Assembly: GCA_951812645.1 (NCBI GenBank)
Contig: CATOSM010000001.1
Coordinates: 413,560 to 477,559, forward strand
Origin: an uncultured Candidatus Nitrosopumilus sp.
GTDB taxonomy: Archaea > Thermoproteota > Nitrososphaeria > Nitrososphaerales > Nitrosopumilaceae
DNA length: 64,000 nt
Reading direction: 5' to 3'
How positions within the stretch are numbered: position 1 is the first letter of the stretch; the number at the start of each line of letters is the position of its first letter. The notes beneath the pieces were generated by a model that worked only from the letters and a program-made list of their open reading frames with translations, was not told the DNA's origin and searched no databases. Shown here in pieces: positions 42,248-52,176 of this stretch. The position numbers and the translations under genes are program-made.

Positions 42248-42778
42248 ATGCCTCAAACAGAAGCAAGAAAGACACTCAAAGATGCCCCGATAATGTGGAG
42301 AAGAATCAACTCCATAGGCGTGATATTAGACTGTAATTCAACATATGCAGCAAAATTAGGCTATGCCAAGTCAGAGATCATAGGAAATGTGATTTTTGAG
42401 CACGTGCCAAAAGAATCCTGGAAGGACATGAATAATTCACTAAAAACATGGTTTGATACAGGCAAAGTTACAGATAGAAAAATAACATTCAAAAAACAAA
42501 ACGGGAAAACTTTTTCAGCATTACTGCAAGCAACAAGTTTGTATGATGAAAACAAAAACCTACTTGGAAGTAATACAGTAATTTTTGATTTAGAACAGAT
42601 AACAGATGAGAAAATAAAAGAGTTTGAAGAATTTTTTAAAGAATCAAATACAAAATTAGACGAAATTAAAGAAAAAGAATATGATCAATTAGATGATAGT
42701 TCAAAATCAGAATACGACGGATTAAAACAAATGTTTGAAATGCTATCAAATGTTAATTTTGATCAAATAAGAAAATGA
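42248..42778 (+). CDS. PAS-domain protein
   Basis: 176 residues. MWRRINSIGVILDCNSTYAAKLGYAKSEIIGNVIFEHVPKESWKDM...RKITFKKQNGKTFSALLQATSLYDENKNLLGSNTVIFDL is a PAS domain. The last ~70 residues are an acidic helix (EQITDEKIKEFEEFFKE). No kinase domain follows. It may bind a small ligand and signal through a partner. Starts 38 bases after FEN-1 on the same strand. Confidence 0.82.
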   Translation: MPQTEARKTLKDAPIMWRRINSIGVILDCNSTYAAKLGYAKSEIIGNVIFEHVPKESWKDMNNSLKTWFDTGKVTDRKITFKKQNGKTFSALLQATSLYDENKNLLGSNTVIFDLEQITDEKIKEFEEFFKESNTKLDEIKEKEYDQLDDSSKSEYDGLKQMFEMLSNVNFDQIRK

Positions 42779-44698
42779 TTATTTTGAATTTTCTCTAATT
42801 GATTTTTGGAGTTCACCATAAACTTGTTGAACTTCAGTTACAGATGCGCCATCTTCCAAAGCACTAACATCACCAATCTTTTCATCACTGCCAATTGCTT
42901 TTAGTAGCCTTCTCATTATTTTTCCACTACGAGTTTTAGGTAATTTAGAAACAAAACAGACTTGTTTAGGAGTAGCAATGGCACCAATATCGGTTCTGAT
43001 TTTATTAGATAGTTCTTTTTCCAAAACAGATGAATCGGTTAAAACACCCTGTTTTAAAACAACAAACGCAATTATTACCTCACCTTTAACATCATCTGGA
43101 ATTCCACATGCAGCAGATTCTGCAACATCAGGATGAGACACCATGCAACTTTCCAATTCGGCAGTTCCAATTCTATGACCAGCAACTTTTAGAACATCAT
43201 CTGCACGACCTAATAGCCAGATATAATCATCATCGTCTTTTAGGGCATAATCGCCAGGATAGTAGCAATTCTCATATTTTGACCAATAGGCAGTCTTGTA
43301 TTTTTCATCGTCCCCCCATAATGTCAAAAGCATGCCAGGCCAAGGATTTCGAATCACAAGATAACCCTTGGTATTGGCGGGGACATTGTCTCCATGTTCG
43401 TCAGCTACATCAATATTCACGCCTGGAATAGGCAAAGTTCCAGAACCAGGTTTGAGAGGAATTGTGTTTAGTCCAAGCAATGGAGAAATTAGCATTCCAC
43501 CGGTTTCAGTTTGCCACCAAGTATCAATTATAGGACATTTTTCTTTTCCAATAGTTTTGTAATACCATTTCCAAACTTCAGGATTGATTGGTTCGCCAAC
43601 AGTGCCAAGTAATCGCAAGGAAGAAAGATCAAATGAATTTGGAATATCATCCCCAAATTTCATAAACATTCTAAGTGCAGTTGGAGTAGTGTAAAAGATT
43701 GTGACTTTGTATTTTTGTAAAATATCCCACATCCGTGACGTATCAGGAAAATCAGGTGCGCCTTCATACATTACTTGTGTTGCGCCATGAAGTAAAGGAG
43801 CATATGCGACATAACTATGCCCTGCAACCCAACCAATATCAGCAGTGCAAAAGAAAATATCCGAGTCTTTGATATCAAAGGCCCATTTGAATGTAGAATG
43901 TAAATGAGTTAGATATCCGCCAGTTCCATGCAAAACACCTTTTGGTTTTCCAGTGGTTCCAGAAGTGTACAAAATGTAAAGAGGATGATCACTGAATAGT
44001 TTTTCGGCAGCACAGGTTTCAGATGCATCATTCACTAGTCCTGACCAAGGTTTATCTTTAGATGACATTGAAATTTTATTTCCAGTTCTTTCAAGAACAA
44101 CCACATGTTCAACAAAATCAAGATCTGAAATTGCCTCATCTATCACATCCTTAAGTGGTACGACTTTACCCCGTCTATAACCACCATCAGCAGTTACAAC
44201 CACTTTAGAGTGAGAGTCAGAAACTCTATCTCTAATCGATGTAGCGCTAAATCCAGAAAAAATTACATTATGAATTGCGCCAATCCTAGCACATGCAAGC
44301 ATTGCAATCGGAAGCTCTGGAACCATTGGAAGATAAAGGGTTACTCTATCACCTTTTTGAACTCCAAGGGATTTGAGTACATTTGCAAACTTTTGGACTT
44401 CTGAGAACATCTCACCATATGTAAGATTTCGAGAATCACCATTTTCACCTTCCCACAAAATTGCAGATTTTTGAGATTTTGTATTCTGATGTATGTCAAG
44501 GGCATTATACGAGGCGTTTATCGTGCCTCCAACAAACCATCTAGCAAAAGGAGGCCTCCAATCAAGGGTCTTTTCCCAAGGAGAAAACCAAGCTAGATTC
44601 TTTGCCTGTTCGTCCCAAAAAGAGACAAAATCAGAATCGGCCTTTTTTCTTATAGAATCATCATTATTTCCAAGTCCAATTTCATAGATTTCAGACAT
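42779..44698 (-). CDS. acs: Acetyl-CoA synthetase (AMP-forming)
   Basis: 639 residues. AMP-binding motif YTSGTTGKPKGVLHG, TGGYLTHLHSTFKW, GWVAGHSYVAYAPLLHGA, DTWWQTETGG, and the catalytic lysine region LPKTRSGKIMRR at the C-terminus. Forms acyl-CoA from acetate, ATP and CoA with AMP release. It could also take propionate or 3-hydroxypropionate; specificity is not visible. Its stop abuts that of the convergent PAS gene. Confidence 0.92.
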   Translation of the reverse strand: MSEIYEIGLGNNDDSIRKKADSDFVSFWDEQAKNLAWFSPWEKTLDWRPPFARWFVGGTINASYNALDIHQNTKSQKSAILWEGENGDSRNLTYGEMFSEVQKFANVLKSLGVQKGDRVTLYLPMVPELPIAMLACARIGAIHNVIFSGFSATSIRDRVSDSHSKVVVTADGGYRRGKVVPLKDVIDEAISDLDFVEHVVVLERTGNKISMSSKDKPWSGLVNDASETCAAEKLFSDHPLYILYTSGTTGKPKGVLHGTGGYLTHLHSTFKWAFDIKDSDIFFCTADIGWVAGHSYVAYAPLLHGATQVMYEGAPDFPDTSRMWDILQKYKVTIFYTTPTALRMFMKFGDDIPNSFDLSSLRLLGTVGEPINPEVWKWYYKTIGKEKCPIIDTWWQTETGGMLISPLLGLNTIPLKPGSGTLPIPGVNIDVADEHGDNVPANTKGYLVIRNPWPGMLLTLWGDDEKYKTAYWSKYENCYYPGDYALKDDDDYIWLLGRADDVLKVAGHRIGTAELESCMVSHPDVAESAACGIPDDVKGEVIIAFVVLKQGVLTDSSVLEKELSNKIRTDIGAIATPKQVCFVSKLPKTRSGKIMRRLLKAIGSDEKIGDVSALEDGASVTEVQQVYGELQKSIRENSK

Positions 44699-44753
44699 CA
44701 AAAAGTGTATGAAGTTAGATCTTTCTAAATGTTAAAAAAATAATTTGAAAAAA

Positions 44754-45632
44754 TTATTGTGCTTCCATTCTAGCAAGCCAATCGTTATCATTGTCGTCTT
44801 TTGAAGTATCTGCTGTCACCTGTTGGGGCGGTTCTGGAAATGCAAATGTTACCTCAGATTCAGCTGGAGGTTCTGGTATAGGTGTACTAGGTGCCTCAAT
44901 TCGTTCTGAAGGAGTTGTTGATTCGACTGGTACTTCTGGAAGTATTGTCTGAACTACTTGTTGTTCGTGTTCAGAAGTCTCCAGATATGAACGGGCAGAT
45001 TCTTGGATGTCTGGTGTCGGGGGGAATGTTATCTCTTGCACTTCCAATTCTAAATCAGCAATTCTACTCTTTACATTTGCGATTTCGGCTATTTCGTGAG
45101 TAACATGTTCAATTACCTCAGTTGTACATGATTTCACTGTCTCAAATGTTGCATCAGAGATTTCATTGCTCTTGAATTGTACTTTTGCATCAAACGATAA
45201 CATTTTTGCAGACTTCATTTGATCATCTAACTCAGTCAATCTTGCCTCAAGTGTTGCTTTGATTTCATGTTCTGTTTCGTCTAACGATACAAGTTTTGAC
45301 TTGTATTTTTCATGAATGATTTCTGCATCTGCTTTCATGTCATCATTTTCTGAAACAATGTCAATCAATGCTTTTAATCGACGTAGGGTTAATTGTTTTT
45401 CTCGAATGAGTCTTTGTGAGTCTAGTCTCCATTTTGGAATGAACACAACAACCTCGCCTTGAACTACCAATTGCTCATATTGGATTTGCTGTAATCCTTG
45501 AGAACCGCAGTCAATGCCGACGGATTGAATGCTTCCGTCAATATCAGTCATAGTTCCTACGACTTTACCCATGAATGTTCCGTACATGTCTTTGACATTT
45601 TTACCGATAATTTCGATATCGTCGTTTGTCAT
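44754..45632 (-). CDS. cdvA: CdvA, cell-division protein
   Basis: 292 residues from MTNDDIEIIGKNVKDMYGTFMGKVVGTMTDIDGSIQSVGID, a PRC-barrel-like N-terminus, then VVFIPKWRLDSQRLIREKQLTLRRLKAL and a long coiled coil (KALIDIVSENDD..., VKSRIADLELEVQEI), ending in a Pro/Glu-rich tail with a short acidic motif (DNDWLARMEAQ). CdvA is the membrane/DNA-associated first protein of the archaeal ESCRT-like Cdv division system. cdvB and cdvC are not in the window. Confidence 0.85.
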   Translation of the reverse strand: MTNDDIEIIGKNVKDMYGTFMGKVVGTMTDIDGSIQSVGIDCGSQGLQQIQYEQLVVQGEVVVFIPKWRLDSQRLIREKQLTLRRLKALIDIVSENDDMKADAEIIHEKYKSKLVSLDETEHEIKATLEARLTELDDQMKSAKMLSFDAKVQFKSNEISDATFETVKSCTTEVIEHVTHEIAEIANVKSRIADLELEVQEITFPPTPDIQESARSYLETSEHEQQVVQTILPEVPVESTTPSERIEAPSTPIPEPPAESEVTFAFPEPPQQVTADTSKDDNDNDWLARMEAQ

Positions 45633-45764
45633 GTGTGATAGTTTAGAGATTTGTATAACCGACAAAGTGTAAGAAATGTTTTTAGTTTTAGTGAGATTAA
45701 TTTCACCAACTCAACGAGGCACCGTTTTAGTAATTTTAAAATCTGGAAAGAAAATACCAGTCTC

Positions 45765-46058
45765 ATGATTCAAAAGGAAGAACTTGAGCAGATTTTGAAT
45801 TTTGTAGCAAGTCGATGGAGTGAAGCCCCAAAGGATCCAAACAACAAAGCTATGCAGACTTTGCCAAATGATTTCTGGATGAATTCAATTGGCGGAAAAA
45901 CTGCCAAAGAAGGATTCTGGGTTACAACACTGATGTATACAGAAAATGAAGAAGATGCAGAAGCCTTCAAACAAGTATTGCTCCGATGGCAAGCAAAAGG
46001 TCAAGACAAAGATAGAGACAAAGGACCCGATCTAATTCAAATTGGAAAAAAGAAATAG
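45765..46058 (+). CDS. Hypothetical protein, 97 residues
   Basis: Start MIQKEELEQILNFVASRWSEAPKDPNNKAMQTLP; the longer frame from 45651 lies in the cdvA promoter region. NDFWMNSIGGKTAKEGFWVTTLMYTENEEDAEAFKQVLLRWQAKG follows, with strong helical and acidic character. No cysteine. Family unknown. Confidence 0.65.
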   Translation: MIQKEELEQILNFVASRWSEAPKDPNNKAMQTLPNDFWMNSIGGKTAKEGFWVTTLMYTENEEDAEAFKQVLLRWQAKGQDKDRDKGPDLIQIGKKK

Positions 46059-46090
46059 AGTATTAATAATTGTGAATCAGCATATTCGTA

Positions 46091-47713
46091 TTGTCTGAAT
46101 TTTCAATTAAAGAAAGAAAAATTCTATCAGAGCACTTTTCAAATACTGAAGGCAATGTCTTTGCAATAATCACTCCAAGACAGGTCGATCGTGGAGCATT
46201 GATGTCAAGATACAGTAGGACAGACAAGAGCATGAGAAGAATTTTTCTTGACGAATTTTTACAAAATAAAAACAGAGGAGAGGAATTTTACAACAGAGTA
46301 CTTTTAGAATATGGAGACGACTCTGTTGCAGAATTAGGTGAGGCACAAATTGCAATTGAAGGATTATCAAACATTGCAGTAAAAAAAATCGAAGATAGAA
46401 GAATAGGATTATCGTATTTAGAAAAATCGTCAAGATATGTTGCATGGAACAAAAAAGAAAATGGAAAGTATGGATTCTACAGAGATCCCGAGATTATGAA
46501 ATCACGTTTTGGAGACATGTATGAAGACAGTTGTAATTTGTCATTTGCTGTTTATTCAAAGAACATAGAACCCATGGTAAACTATGTTAGAGAAAAATAT
46601 CCAATTGAAAAATATAGTTTCAAATATTCTAAAGATGGAAAAGAAAAATCATTTTCTAAATTAAAAAAGGAATCAGATATAAAATCTGCAAATATGATTT
46701 ACAGAGGATCAACTAAAGCTAAAGCGCTAGACATTCTCAGAGGATTACTGCCAGCATCAACTTTGACAAATGTGGGAATAACAGGAAACGGGAGAGCGTT
46801 TGAATATCTACTAACAGTTTTAGGCTCATCAGAACTCAAAGAAGAGCAGGATTTAGCCTCAAAAATCAAAAAAGAGCTAGATACCACAATCAAGTCATTT
46901 GTTAGACGAGCCGATGACAAATATGGAAATGCATTTCAAAAATATCTCAAAGATATCAAAAATAAATCAAGAGCAATTGCTCTAAAAGAAATAAGATCAA
47001 ATCCAAAAAAAGGAGCATTTACAAAAATCGTAGATTATGAAACTGAAAAAAATGCAATAGACAAAATCATCACCAGTATAATGTATGAGCAATCACCTAG
47101 TACATCATACCAAAATATTCTTGAACACGTTAAAAAAATGTCAAAAGAAAGAAAAAATAAAATCATTAATGAATTTACAAAAATTCGTACAAATAGACGT
47201 CATAGACCATCAAGAGCATTTGAAAATGTTTACTATACATTTGATTTATGTAACAATTTTGGAATGTTCAGAGACTTTCACAGACACAGAGCACTAACAC
47301 TTGAAAGACAACTACTTACAACAGATCATGGGTATAGCATACCAAATGAAATTAAAATTTTAGGCATTGAAAAAGACTTCAAAGAATGTATGAATAATAC
47401 AAAAGATGTTTTTGATAAAATCAGAATGAAATATCCAGAACAAGGACAATACGTTGTAAACTTTGGATACAATTATCCATACTTTATGAAATTTAATCTA
47501 AGAGAAGCATGTCATTTAGTTGAATTACGAACAGTCCCACAAGGACATGCAGATTATAGGAGAGTTGCACAACAAATGTTCAGACAAATCAACAAAGTAC
47601 ACCCTAATCTAAGTAAAATTATGAAATACGTAGACATGAAAGAATATGATTTGGAAAGATTTGAATCCGAAAAAAGAACTGAAGAAAAAAGAAAAAAACT
47701 AAAAAAACAGTAA
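46091..47713 (+). CDS. Double ThyX-like protein
   Basis: 540 residues from TTG, about twice a ThyX subunit. N-terminal half: [45 protein letters not shown], with the SYLEKSSRY segment in place of the S-x4-S-x-R of ThyX. C-terminal half: [20 protein letters not shown], where the canonical RHR-x7-S motif is only partly kept ([10 protein letters not shown]). So two ThyX-like domains are fused, each divergent in motif. ThyX makes dTMP from dUMP with FAD and NADPH; whether this one does is open. Confidence 0.8.
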   Translation: MSEFSIKERKILSEHFSNTEGNVFAIITPRQVDRGALMSRYSRTDKSMRRIFLDEFLQNKNRGEEFYNRVLLEYGDDSVAELGEAQIAIEGLSNIAVKKIEDRRIGLSYLEKSSRYVAWNKKENGKYGFYRDPEIMKSRFGDMYEDSCNLSFAVYSKNIEPMVNYVREKYPIEKYSFKYSKDGKEKSFSKLKKESDIKSANMIYRGSTKAKALDILRGLLPASTLTNVGITGNGRAFEYLLTVLGSSELKEEQDLASKIKKELDTTIKSFVRRADDKYGNAFQKYLKDIKNKSRAIALKEIRSNPKKGAFTKIVDYETEKNAIDKIITSIMYEQSPSTSYQNILEHVKKMSKERKNKIINEFTKIRTNRRHRPSRAFENVYYTFDLCNNFGMFRDFHRHRALTLERQLLTTDHGYSIPNEIKILGIEKDFKECMNNTKDVFDKIRMKYPEQGQYVVNFGYNYPYFMKFNLREACHLVELRTVPQGHADYRRVAQQMFRQINKVHPNLSKIMKYVDMKEYDLERFESEKRTEEKRKKLKKQ

Positions 47714-47738
47714 AATATCCTAATGAACATCTAAAACC

Positions 47739-48143
47739 ATGACAGAAAAAATTGAAAAAACCCAAGAAGAGTGGAAAGAACAGCTAACACCAGACCAGTA
47801 TGAAATTTGTATCAATCATGGAACAGAACCTCCATTTTCTGGCAAGTACAACAATACAAAATTAGAAGGGAATTTCAAATGCACTTGTTGTGGCGAAGAA
47901 TTGTTCTCATCAGATGCAAAATTCGATTCGGGCTCAGGATGGCCTAGTTTTTGGGAACCAATAGCTGAAGAAAAAATTAAATATATCTCAGATACAACAT
48001 ACGGAATGGTTCGTACCGAAGTAAACTGTAACAAATGTGGTGCGCATTTAGGACATGTCTTTGATGATGGACCAAAGCCTACAAATCAAAGATATTGCAT
48101 AAACTCAATTTCACTACAGCATGAAAAAGATGAAAAAACATAA
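47739..48143 (+). CDS. msrB: Peptide methionine-R-sulfoxide reductase
   Basis: 134 residues. Structural zinc pairs CTCCGEELF and CNKCGAHLGHVFDDGP, substrate loop FDSGSGWPSFWEP, catalytic cysteine in QRYCINSISL. Repairs oxidised methionine. Starts 26 bases after the ThyX-like gene. Complements the superoxide dismutase in oxidative defence. Confidence 0.95.
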   Translation: MTEKIEKTQEEWKEQLTPDQYEICINHGTEPPFSGKYNNTKLEGNFKCTCCGEELFSSDAKFDSGSGWPSFWEPIAEEKIKYISDTTYGMVRTEVNCNKCGAHLGHVFDDGPKPTNQRYCINSISLQHEKDEKT

Positions 48144-48149
48144 CAAAAG

Positions 48150-49892
48150 ATGTCACAAAAAATTAATTTATCAATTTTAGGAATTTCAATAGTTACAATA
48201 TTAGCAATTTCAATTTTATTTATGATTCCAAGTAATAAAGATCCGTTAGAAGATTCTTTAACAATTGAAAAAATAAGTATTTGTGCCAAAAACAACAATC
48301 AGGATTTAAACAACATAACAGAATTACGTAATCAGGATTCAGTTAATTTATCAAATTGCGAGTTAACAAGTATTAGGCTACACAATGTAAATCTACACGA
48401 GGCCAATTTAGAAAATGCGAATCTTTCTGGAACAGATTTAACTGAGGCAGATTTGACAAATGCTAATTTAAAGAATGCCAATCTATATGGAGCAAATCTA
48501 CAACACGCAGATTTAAAAAATGCTAATTTGGTAAATGCAAAATTAGATGGCGCAAATCTTAGAGACACTATTTTAGAATCAGCTGATTTGTCTGGAGCAT
48601 CATTGCAACACGCCTATGTCTACAAAACGATAATGGTAAAAGCCAATTTGACTAATATAGATGCATACAGGACAAATTTTTGTGGTCAAGATTTATCACA
48701 TAAAATTTTGTCGGGAGCAAATTTAGAAAATGCAGATTTGCGATTTAGTAGTCTGATTTTTACCAATCTGGATACAGTGAATTTAACCAATGCAGACTTG
48801 GAAGGAGCAAATTTGTCAGGAGCTGATTTGTCCAACAAAGATTTAACAGGAGTGAATTTAAAGAATGCCAATCTATACAACGTTAATTTTACAGGCACAA
48901 ATTTATCTAATTCAAACATGATACAAGCCAAAGTAATTAATGCAATTTTTAATAATACAAAAATTGATAATACAAAAATTTTCGGGGTGGATTTTTCAAG
49001 AGCCAAAGTAAACAATGTAGATTTAACAAATGCCGATAAAAAAATAGAAAAAATTATCATCGAAAATACAATAAAAAACATACACAAAGGAAGTAATTTT
49101 CCAAATGAAAATTTCTCAAACATGATTCTTAAAAACATAGACATATCAGAATCAAATTTGTCACATAGTAATTTTCAAGGAGCTGATTTGTCGAATACAC
49201 GAATGGCACAAACAAATTTTGAATATTCAAATCTGTCAGGAACAAATCTGTCAGGAGCAAATCTGTCAGGAGCAAATCTGTCAGGAGCAAATCTGTCAGG
49301 AGCAAATTTAGAAAATACGAAGATGTATGGAACTAAATTAGCAGGGGCATTTTTAGAAAATACAAACATACGTAATTCAGATATTACAGGAGCAAATTTT
49401 GCAGGATCATTTGTATACAATACTAATTTTTCAGACACATCATTAGAAAACGCATTATTTTATAATGCAATTATGTCAGGCATTAATCTCTCAAACAAAG
49501 ATTTGTCAAATATTGATCTTAGGAATGCTGAAATACAAAATGGTAATTTTACAAATGCAAATTTACAAAATGCAGATTTGTCTAGAACGTATGCAAACTC
49601 AGCAAATTTTGCTGATGCAAATATGAGAAATGCAGATTTGTCTTCGGCAGATATCGGAAATGCAAATCTAAGAAATGCAGATTTGTCAGGAGCAAATCTG
49701 TTAGGAACATATTCAAAAAAAGCAAATTTTGAAAATGCAGTCATAACGACAGATACGCAAAAAGATAGTTGTTTTGAAGTGGATTACATCAGTAAGGCAT
49801 TATGTAAAATATATAGAGAAATAACACCAGGCAGTCCACCATATGAAATAACATTTGAGTATAGAGATAACTATGTTGTAAAATACCCATAA
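48150..49892 (+). CDS. Pentapeptide-repeat protein with membrane anchor
   Basis: 580 residues. N-terminal membrane helix (LSILGISIVTILAISILFMI), then more than 50 pentapeptides of the A(N/D)LXX type (LHEANLENANLSGTDLTEADLTNAN...), folding into a square right-handed beta-helix. Two gaps in the repeat, around residues 180-190 and 300-320. It ends with a short non-repeat region (DYISKALCKIYREITPG). The helix puts the repeat outside the cell. Function of exported pentapeptide proteins is unknown. It starts 6 bases after msrB. Confidence 0.88.
   Translation: MSQKINLSILGISIVTILAISILFMIPSNKDPLEDSLTIEKISICAKNNNQDLNNITELRNQDSVNLSNCELTSIRLHNVNLHEANLENANLSGTDLTEADLTNANLKNANLYGANLQHADLKNANLVNAKLDGANLRDTILESADLSGASLQHAYVYKTIMVKANLTNIDAYRTNFCGQDLSHKILSGANLENADLRFSSLIFTNLDTVNLTNADLEGANLSGADLSNKDLTGVNLKNANLYNVNFTGTNLSNSNMIQAKVINAIFNNTKIDNTKIFGVDFSRAKVNNVDLTNADKKIEKIIIENTIKNIHKGSNFPNENFSNMILKNIDISESNLSHSNFQGADLSNTRMAQTNFEYSNLSGTNLSGANLSGANLSGANLSGANLENTKMYGTKLAGAFLENTNIRNSDITGANFAGSFVYNTNFSDTSLENALFYNAIMSGINLSNKDLSNIDLRNAEIQNGNFTNANLQNADLSRTYANSANFADANMRNADLSSADIGNANLRNADLSGANLLGTYSKKANFENAVITTDTQKDSCFEVDYISKALCKIYREITPGSPPYEITFEYRDNYVVKYP
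49231..49305. repeat. Five near-identical 15-bp units
   Basis: AATCTGTCAGGAGCA is repeated five times in tandem, the first copy with one change (AGGAACA). Each unit encodes one pentapeptide (NLSGA). Perfect DNA identity beyond what the protein needs indicates recent expansion by slippage or unequal exchange. Confidence 0.9.
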
Positions 49893-49973
49893 AATCAATT
49901 TAATCATTAAATTCAAAATGAAACAAAAACATAGAAATGGAACTCAACAAGACAAGAAAAAGGACAGGTTGAT

Positions 49974-50984
49974 TTGAGAATCATACTATGCGGTTTTGGA
50001 GTGGTAGGTCAAAGCTTGGTAAAATTATTTGAATCTAGATCAGATGAATTGTATTCAAAATATGGATTAAAACCAAGAGTAGTAGGGGTTTTTGACAGTA
50101 AAGGAAGCACAATAGATCCATCAGGATTAAATTTTAAAAAACTTGTAGATACAAAGAAAAAATTTGGAACTGTAAAAAATTATGCCAGTATTAAAAATTC
50201 AATGTCAGGAGTAGAGATGTTAAAAAATGTAGAAGCAGATGTGCTTATTGAAACAACAGCAAGTAACTACAAGGATGCAGAGCCAGGAATGACACACATT
50301 ACAACTGCAATGAAAAGAGGCATGCATGTGATATCAGTAAACAAAGGCCCACTTGCATTGGCATTTCCATCATTGTTAGAACTTGCAACATATAATCAGG
50401 TCATGCTAAAATTCAGCGGTACGGTAGGAGGAGGAACACCAATTTTAGATTATGCTAAAAACAGCCTAAGCGGAGAAAGAATTACATCATTTGCAGGAAT
50501 TCTCAATGGAACCACAAACTACATTTTGACAAATATGGGAACAGGGATATCTTATGAAGACGCATTAAAAGATGCAAAAGACAAGGGATATGTAGAAGCC
50601 GACGAATCTTTAGATTTAGACGGATTGGATGCTGCAGCAAAATTAGTAATTTTAGCAAATTGGATTTTAGGAATAAAAGTGACATTGCCAGACATAAATT
50701 GCACAGGTATTCGTAAAGTCACATTAGATGACATAAAGAAAGCAGAGAAAAATAATTGCTCAATAAAATTAATTGCATCGTCAGATAAGGAATTAGTTGT
50801 AGGACCAAAAGAAATACCAAATGACGATCCACTTTGTGTAAACGGAACACTGAATGCCATTGCATTTACATCTGAACATTCTGGAACTCAAACAATTATC
50901 GGTAAAGGAGCAGGAGGTACAGAAACTGCCAGCTCCATTCTCAGAGACCTATTAGACATTAGACAAGAGATTGCCAGAGATTGA
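49974..50984 (+). CDS. hom: Homoserine dehydrogenase
   Basis: 336 residues from TTG (LRIILCGFGVVGQSLV). NAD(P) loop CGFGVVG; DVLIETTASN; VISVNKGPLALAF; GGGTPILD; ILNGTTNYILTNM (the family signature); EADESLDLDGLDAAAKLVI. Reduces aspartate semialdehyde to homoserine for threonine and methionine. Its TGA overlaps the TTG start of the next gene. A short ORF MELNKTRKRTG precedes it, ending 8 bases before the start. Confidence 0.94.
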   Translation: MRIILCGFGVVGQSLVKLFESRSDELYSKYGLKPRVVGVFDSKGSTIDPSGLNFKKLVDTKKKFGTVKNYASIKNSMSGVEMLKNVEADVLIETTASNYKDAEPGMTHITTAMKRGMHVISVNKGPLALAFPSLLELATYNQVMLKFSGTVGGGTPILDYAKNSLSGERITSFAGILNGTTNYILTNMGTGISYEDALKDAKDKGYVEADESLDLDGLDAAAKLVILANWILGIKVTLPDINCTGIRKVTLDDIKKAEKNNCSIKLIASSDKELVVGPKEIPNDDPLCVNGTLNAIAFTSEHSGTQTIIGKGAGGTETASSILRDLLDIRQEIARD

Positions 50985-51457
50985 AATCTAATTTAATTTC
51001 AAAAAGTGAGACTAGTACACTTTTAAAAATAGTTTCAGAAAGATGGGGAGTTGAATTTCCTAAAATGAAAAATGTCAAAGTTCATCAAATTTTAGATGGT
51101 GCACAAATTATTACAGGAGATGGGTTAAAAATACTAAAAGTGGATGATGACTATCTTCCATTTTTATCAGAAATTGAGATGCTGAAAAAATTTCCAACAG
51201 TTACAGTAGATATGGGAGCAGTGAAATTCATGTGCAAGGGAGCAAATCTAATGAGGCCGGGAATCAAAAAATTTACAGAATTTGAAAAAGAAAAGATAGT
51301 TTGCATTGTTGAAGAGTCTCAACATAAATTTTTAGCAGTTGGAAAGGCACAAGTTTCAAGTACAGAGTTAGAAACCATGGAGAAAGGAGAGGTCATAAAA
51401 AATATGCATTATATTTCAGATAGATTCTGGGAAACAGGAAAAACAATTTACGATTAA
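50981..51457 (+). CDS. PUA-domain RNA-binding protein (MCT-1-like)
   Basis: 158 residues starting with TTG in a TTGA overlap. The C-terminal ~80 residues are a PUA domain: VTVDMGAVKFMCKGANLMRPGIKKF..., ending KNMHYISDRFWETG. The N-terminal half matches archaeal COG2016/MCTS1-like proteins linked to translation restart. Coupled translation with homoserine dehydrogenase is unusual in function. Confidence 0.82.
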   Translation: MKSNLISKSETSTLLKIVSERWGVEFPKMKNVKVHQILDGAQIITGDGLKILKVDDDYLPFLSEIEMLKKFPTVTVDMGAVKFMCKGANLMRPGIKKFTEFEKEKIVCIVEESQHKFLAVGKAQVSSTELETMEKGEVIKNMHYISDRFWETGKTIYD

Positions 51458-51482
51458 AACGCAATTACAAAGGAGAATTTAA

Positions 51483-52079
51483 TTATTTGATTTCTTCGGT
51501 AAACTCTTCAGTGCCATCTTTAGTGATAATTAGCACATCCAATCCATCACCGCTAGCAGAATCTCTCAAAGCCGCTGAACGAACAGCCCTTTTAGCTAAA
51601 TCTACTGCTTCGTCTTTACCCATGTTTGGTTTGAATTGGGGATCTAAGACGCCTAATGCCATTTCAGCTCCAGTTCCGACTGCAGCAAAATCATCCGGAA
51701 GTGCTGAACCCAATGGGTCCAAAGTGTACATGATAGGTTTGTCAACAACACCACCAACGATTACCTGAGTCAGCAGTGGAAAGTATCTTCTTTCATACAT
51801 CATATTTGACATCATTTTGGCAACAGTGTTTGGAGGGACCTCTCTTTTTAGTTCCATTTTTCTGATTTTGGCAAGGGCGGAAATTTGTAAAGATAGTATT
51901 TGCATATCAGCCACAAGACCAGCACAAGTTGCGCCGACTTTGGGAGTAATAGAGAATGTCTTTTTTGTAGATTTGCTCACAAGAAAGTTTCCAAATGCGA
52001 TCCTTTTCTCGCTGGCAAGGACAATACCGCCATCAAAAGTAATTCCAACAGCAGTTGCTCCTGGCATATACATTGACAT
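51483..52079 (-). CDS. psmB: Proteasome beta subunit
   Basis: 198 residues. ATAVGITFDGGIVLASEKRIAFGNFLVSKSTKKTFSI, and GTGAEMALGVLD..., SGDGLDVLIITKDG are proteasome-beta hallmarks. Aligned to Thermoplasma (TTTVGI...), residue 1 of the mature chain is Ala (with G at -1 and T at 2), while E17 and K33 are kept. The nucleophile may therefore be absent or shifted by one, as in the second beta of some TACK archaea. If so it is a structural ring partner of another, active beta. M5 is an alternative start. Confidence 0.9.
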   Translation of the reverse strand: MSMYMPGATAVGITFDGGIVLASEKRIAFGNFLVSKSTKKTFSITPKVGATCAGLVADMQILSLQISALAKIRKMELKREVPPNTVAKMMSNMMYERRYFPLLTQVIVGGVVDKPIMYTLDPLGSALPDDFAAVGTGAEMALGVLDPQFKPNMGKDEAVDLAKRAVRSAALRDSASGDGLDVLIITKDGTEEFTEEIK

Positions 52080-52176
52080 ATTTCAAATAATTTTGCCGCA
52101 TAATAAAGGGCTTTCTACATTTTACGAGTAATACATGAGGAAAATAATTATATGCTAAAAATCCAAGACACATGCA

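Noticed and set aside
48332-49744. Long minus-strand ORFs opposite the pentapeptide gene
   Set aside because: They are antisense shadows of the regular repeat and have no start context or conserved motif.
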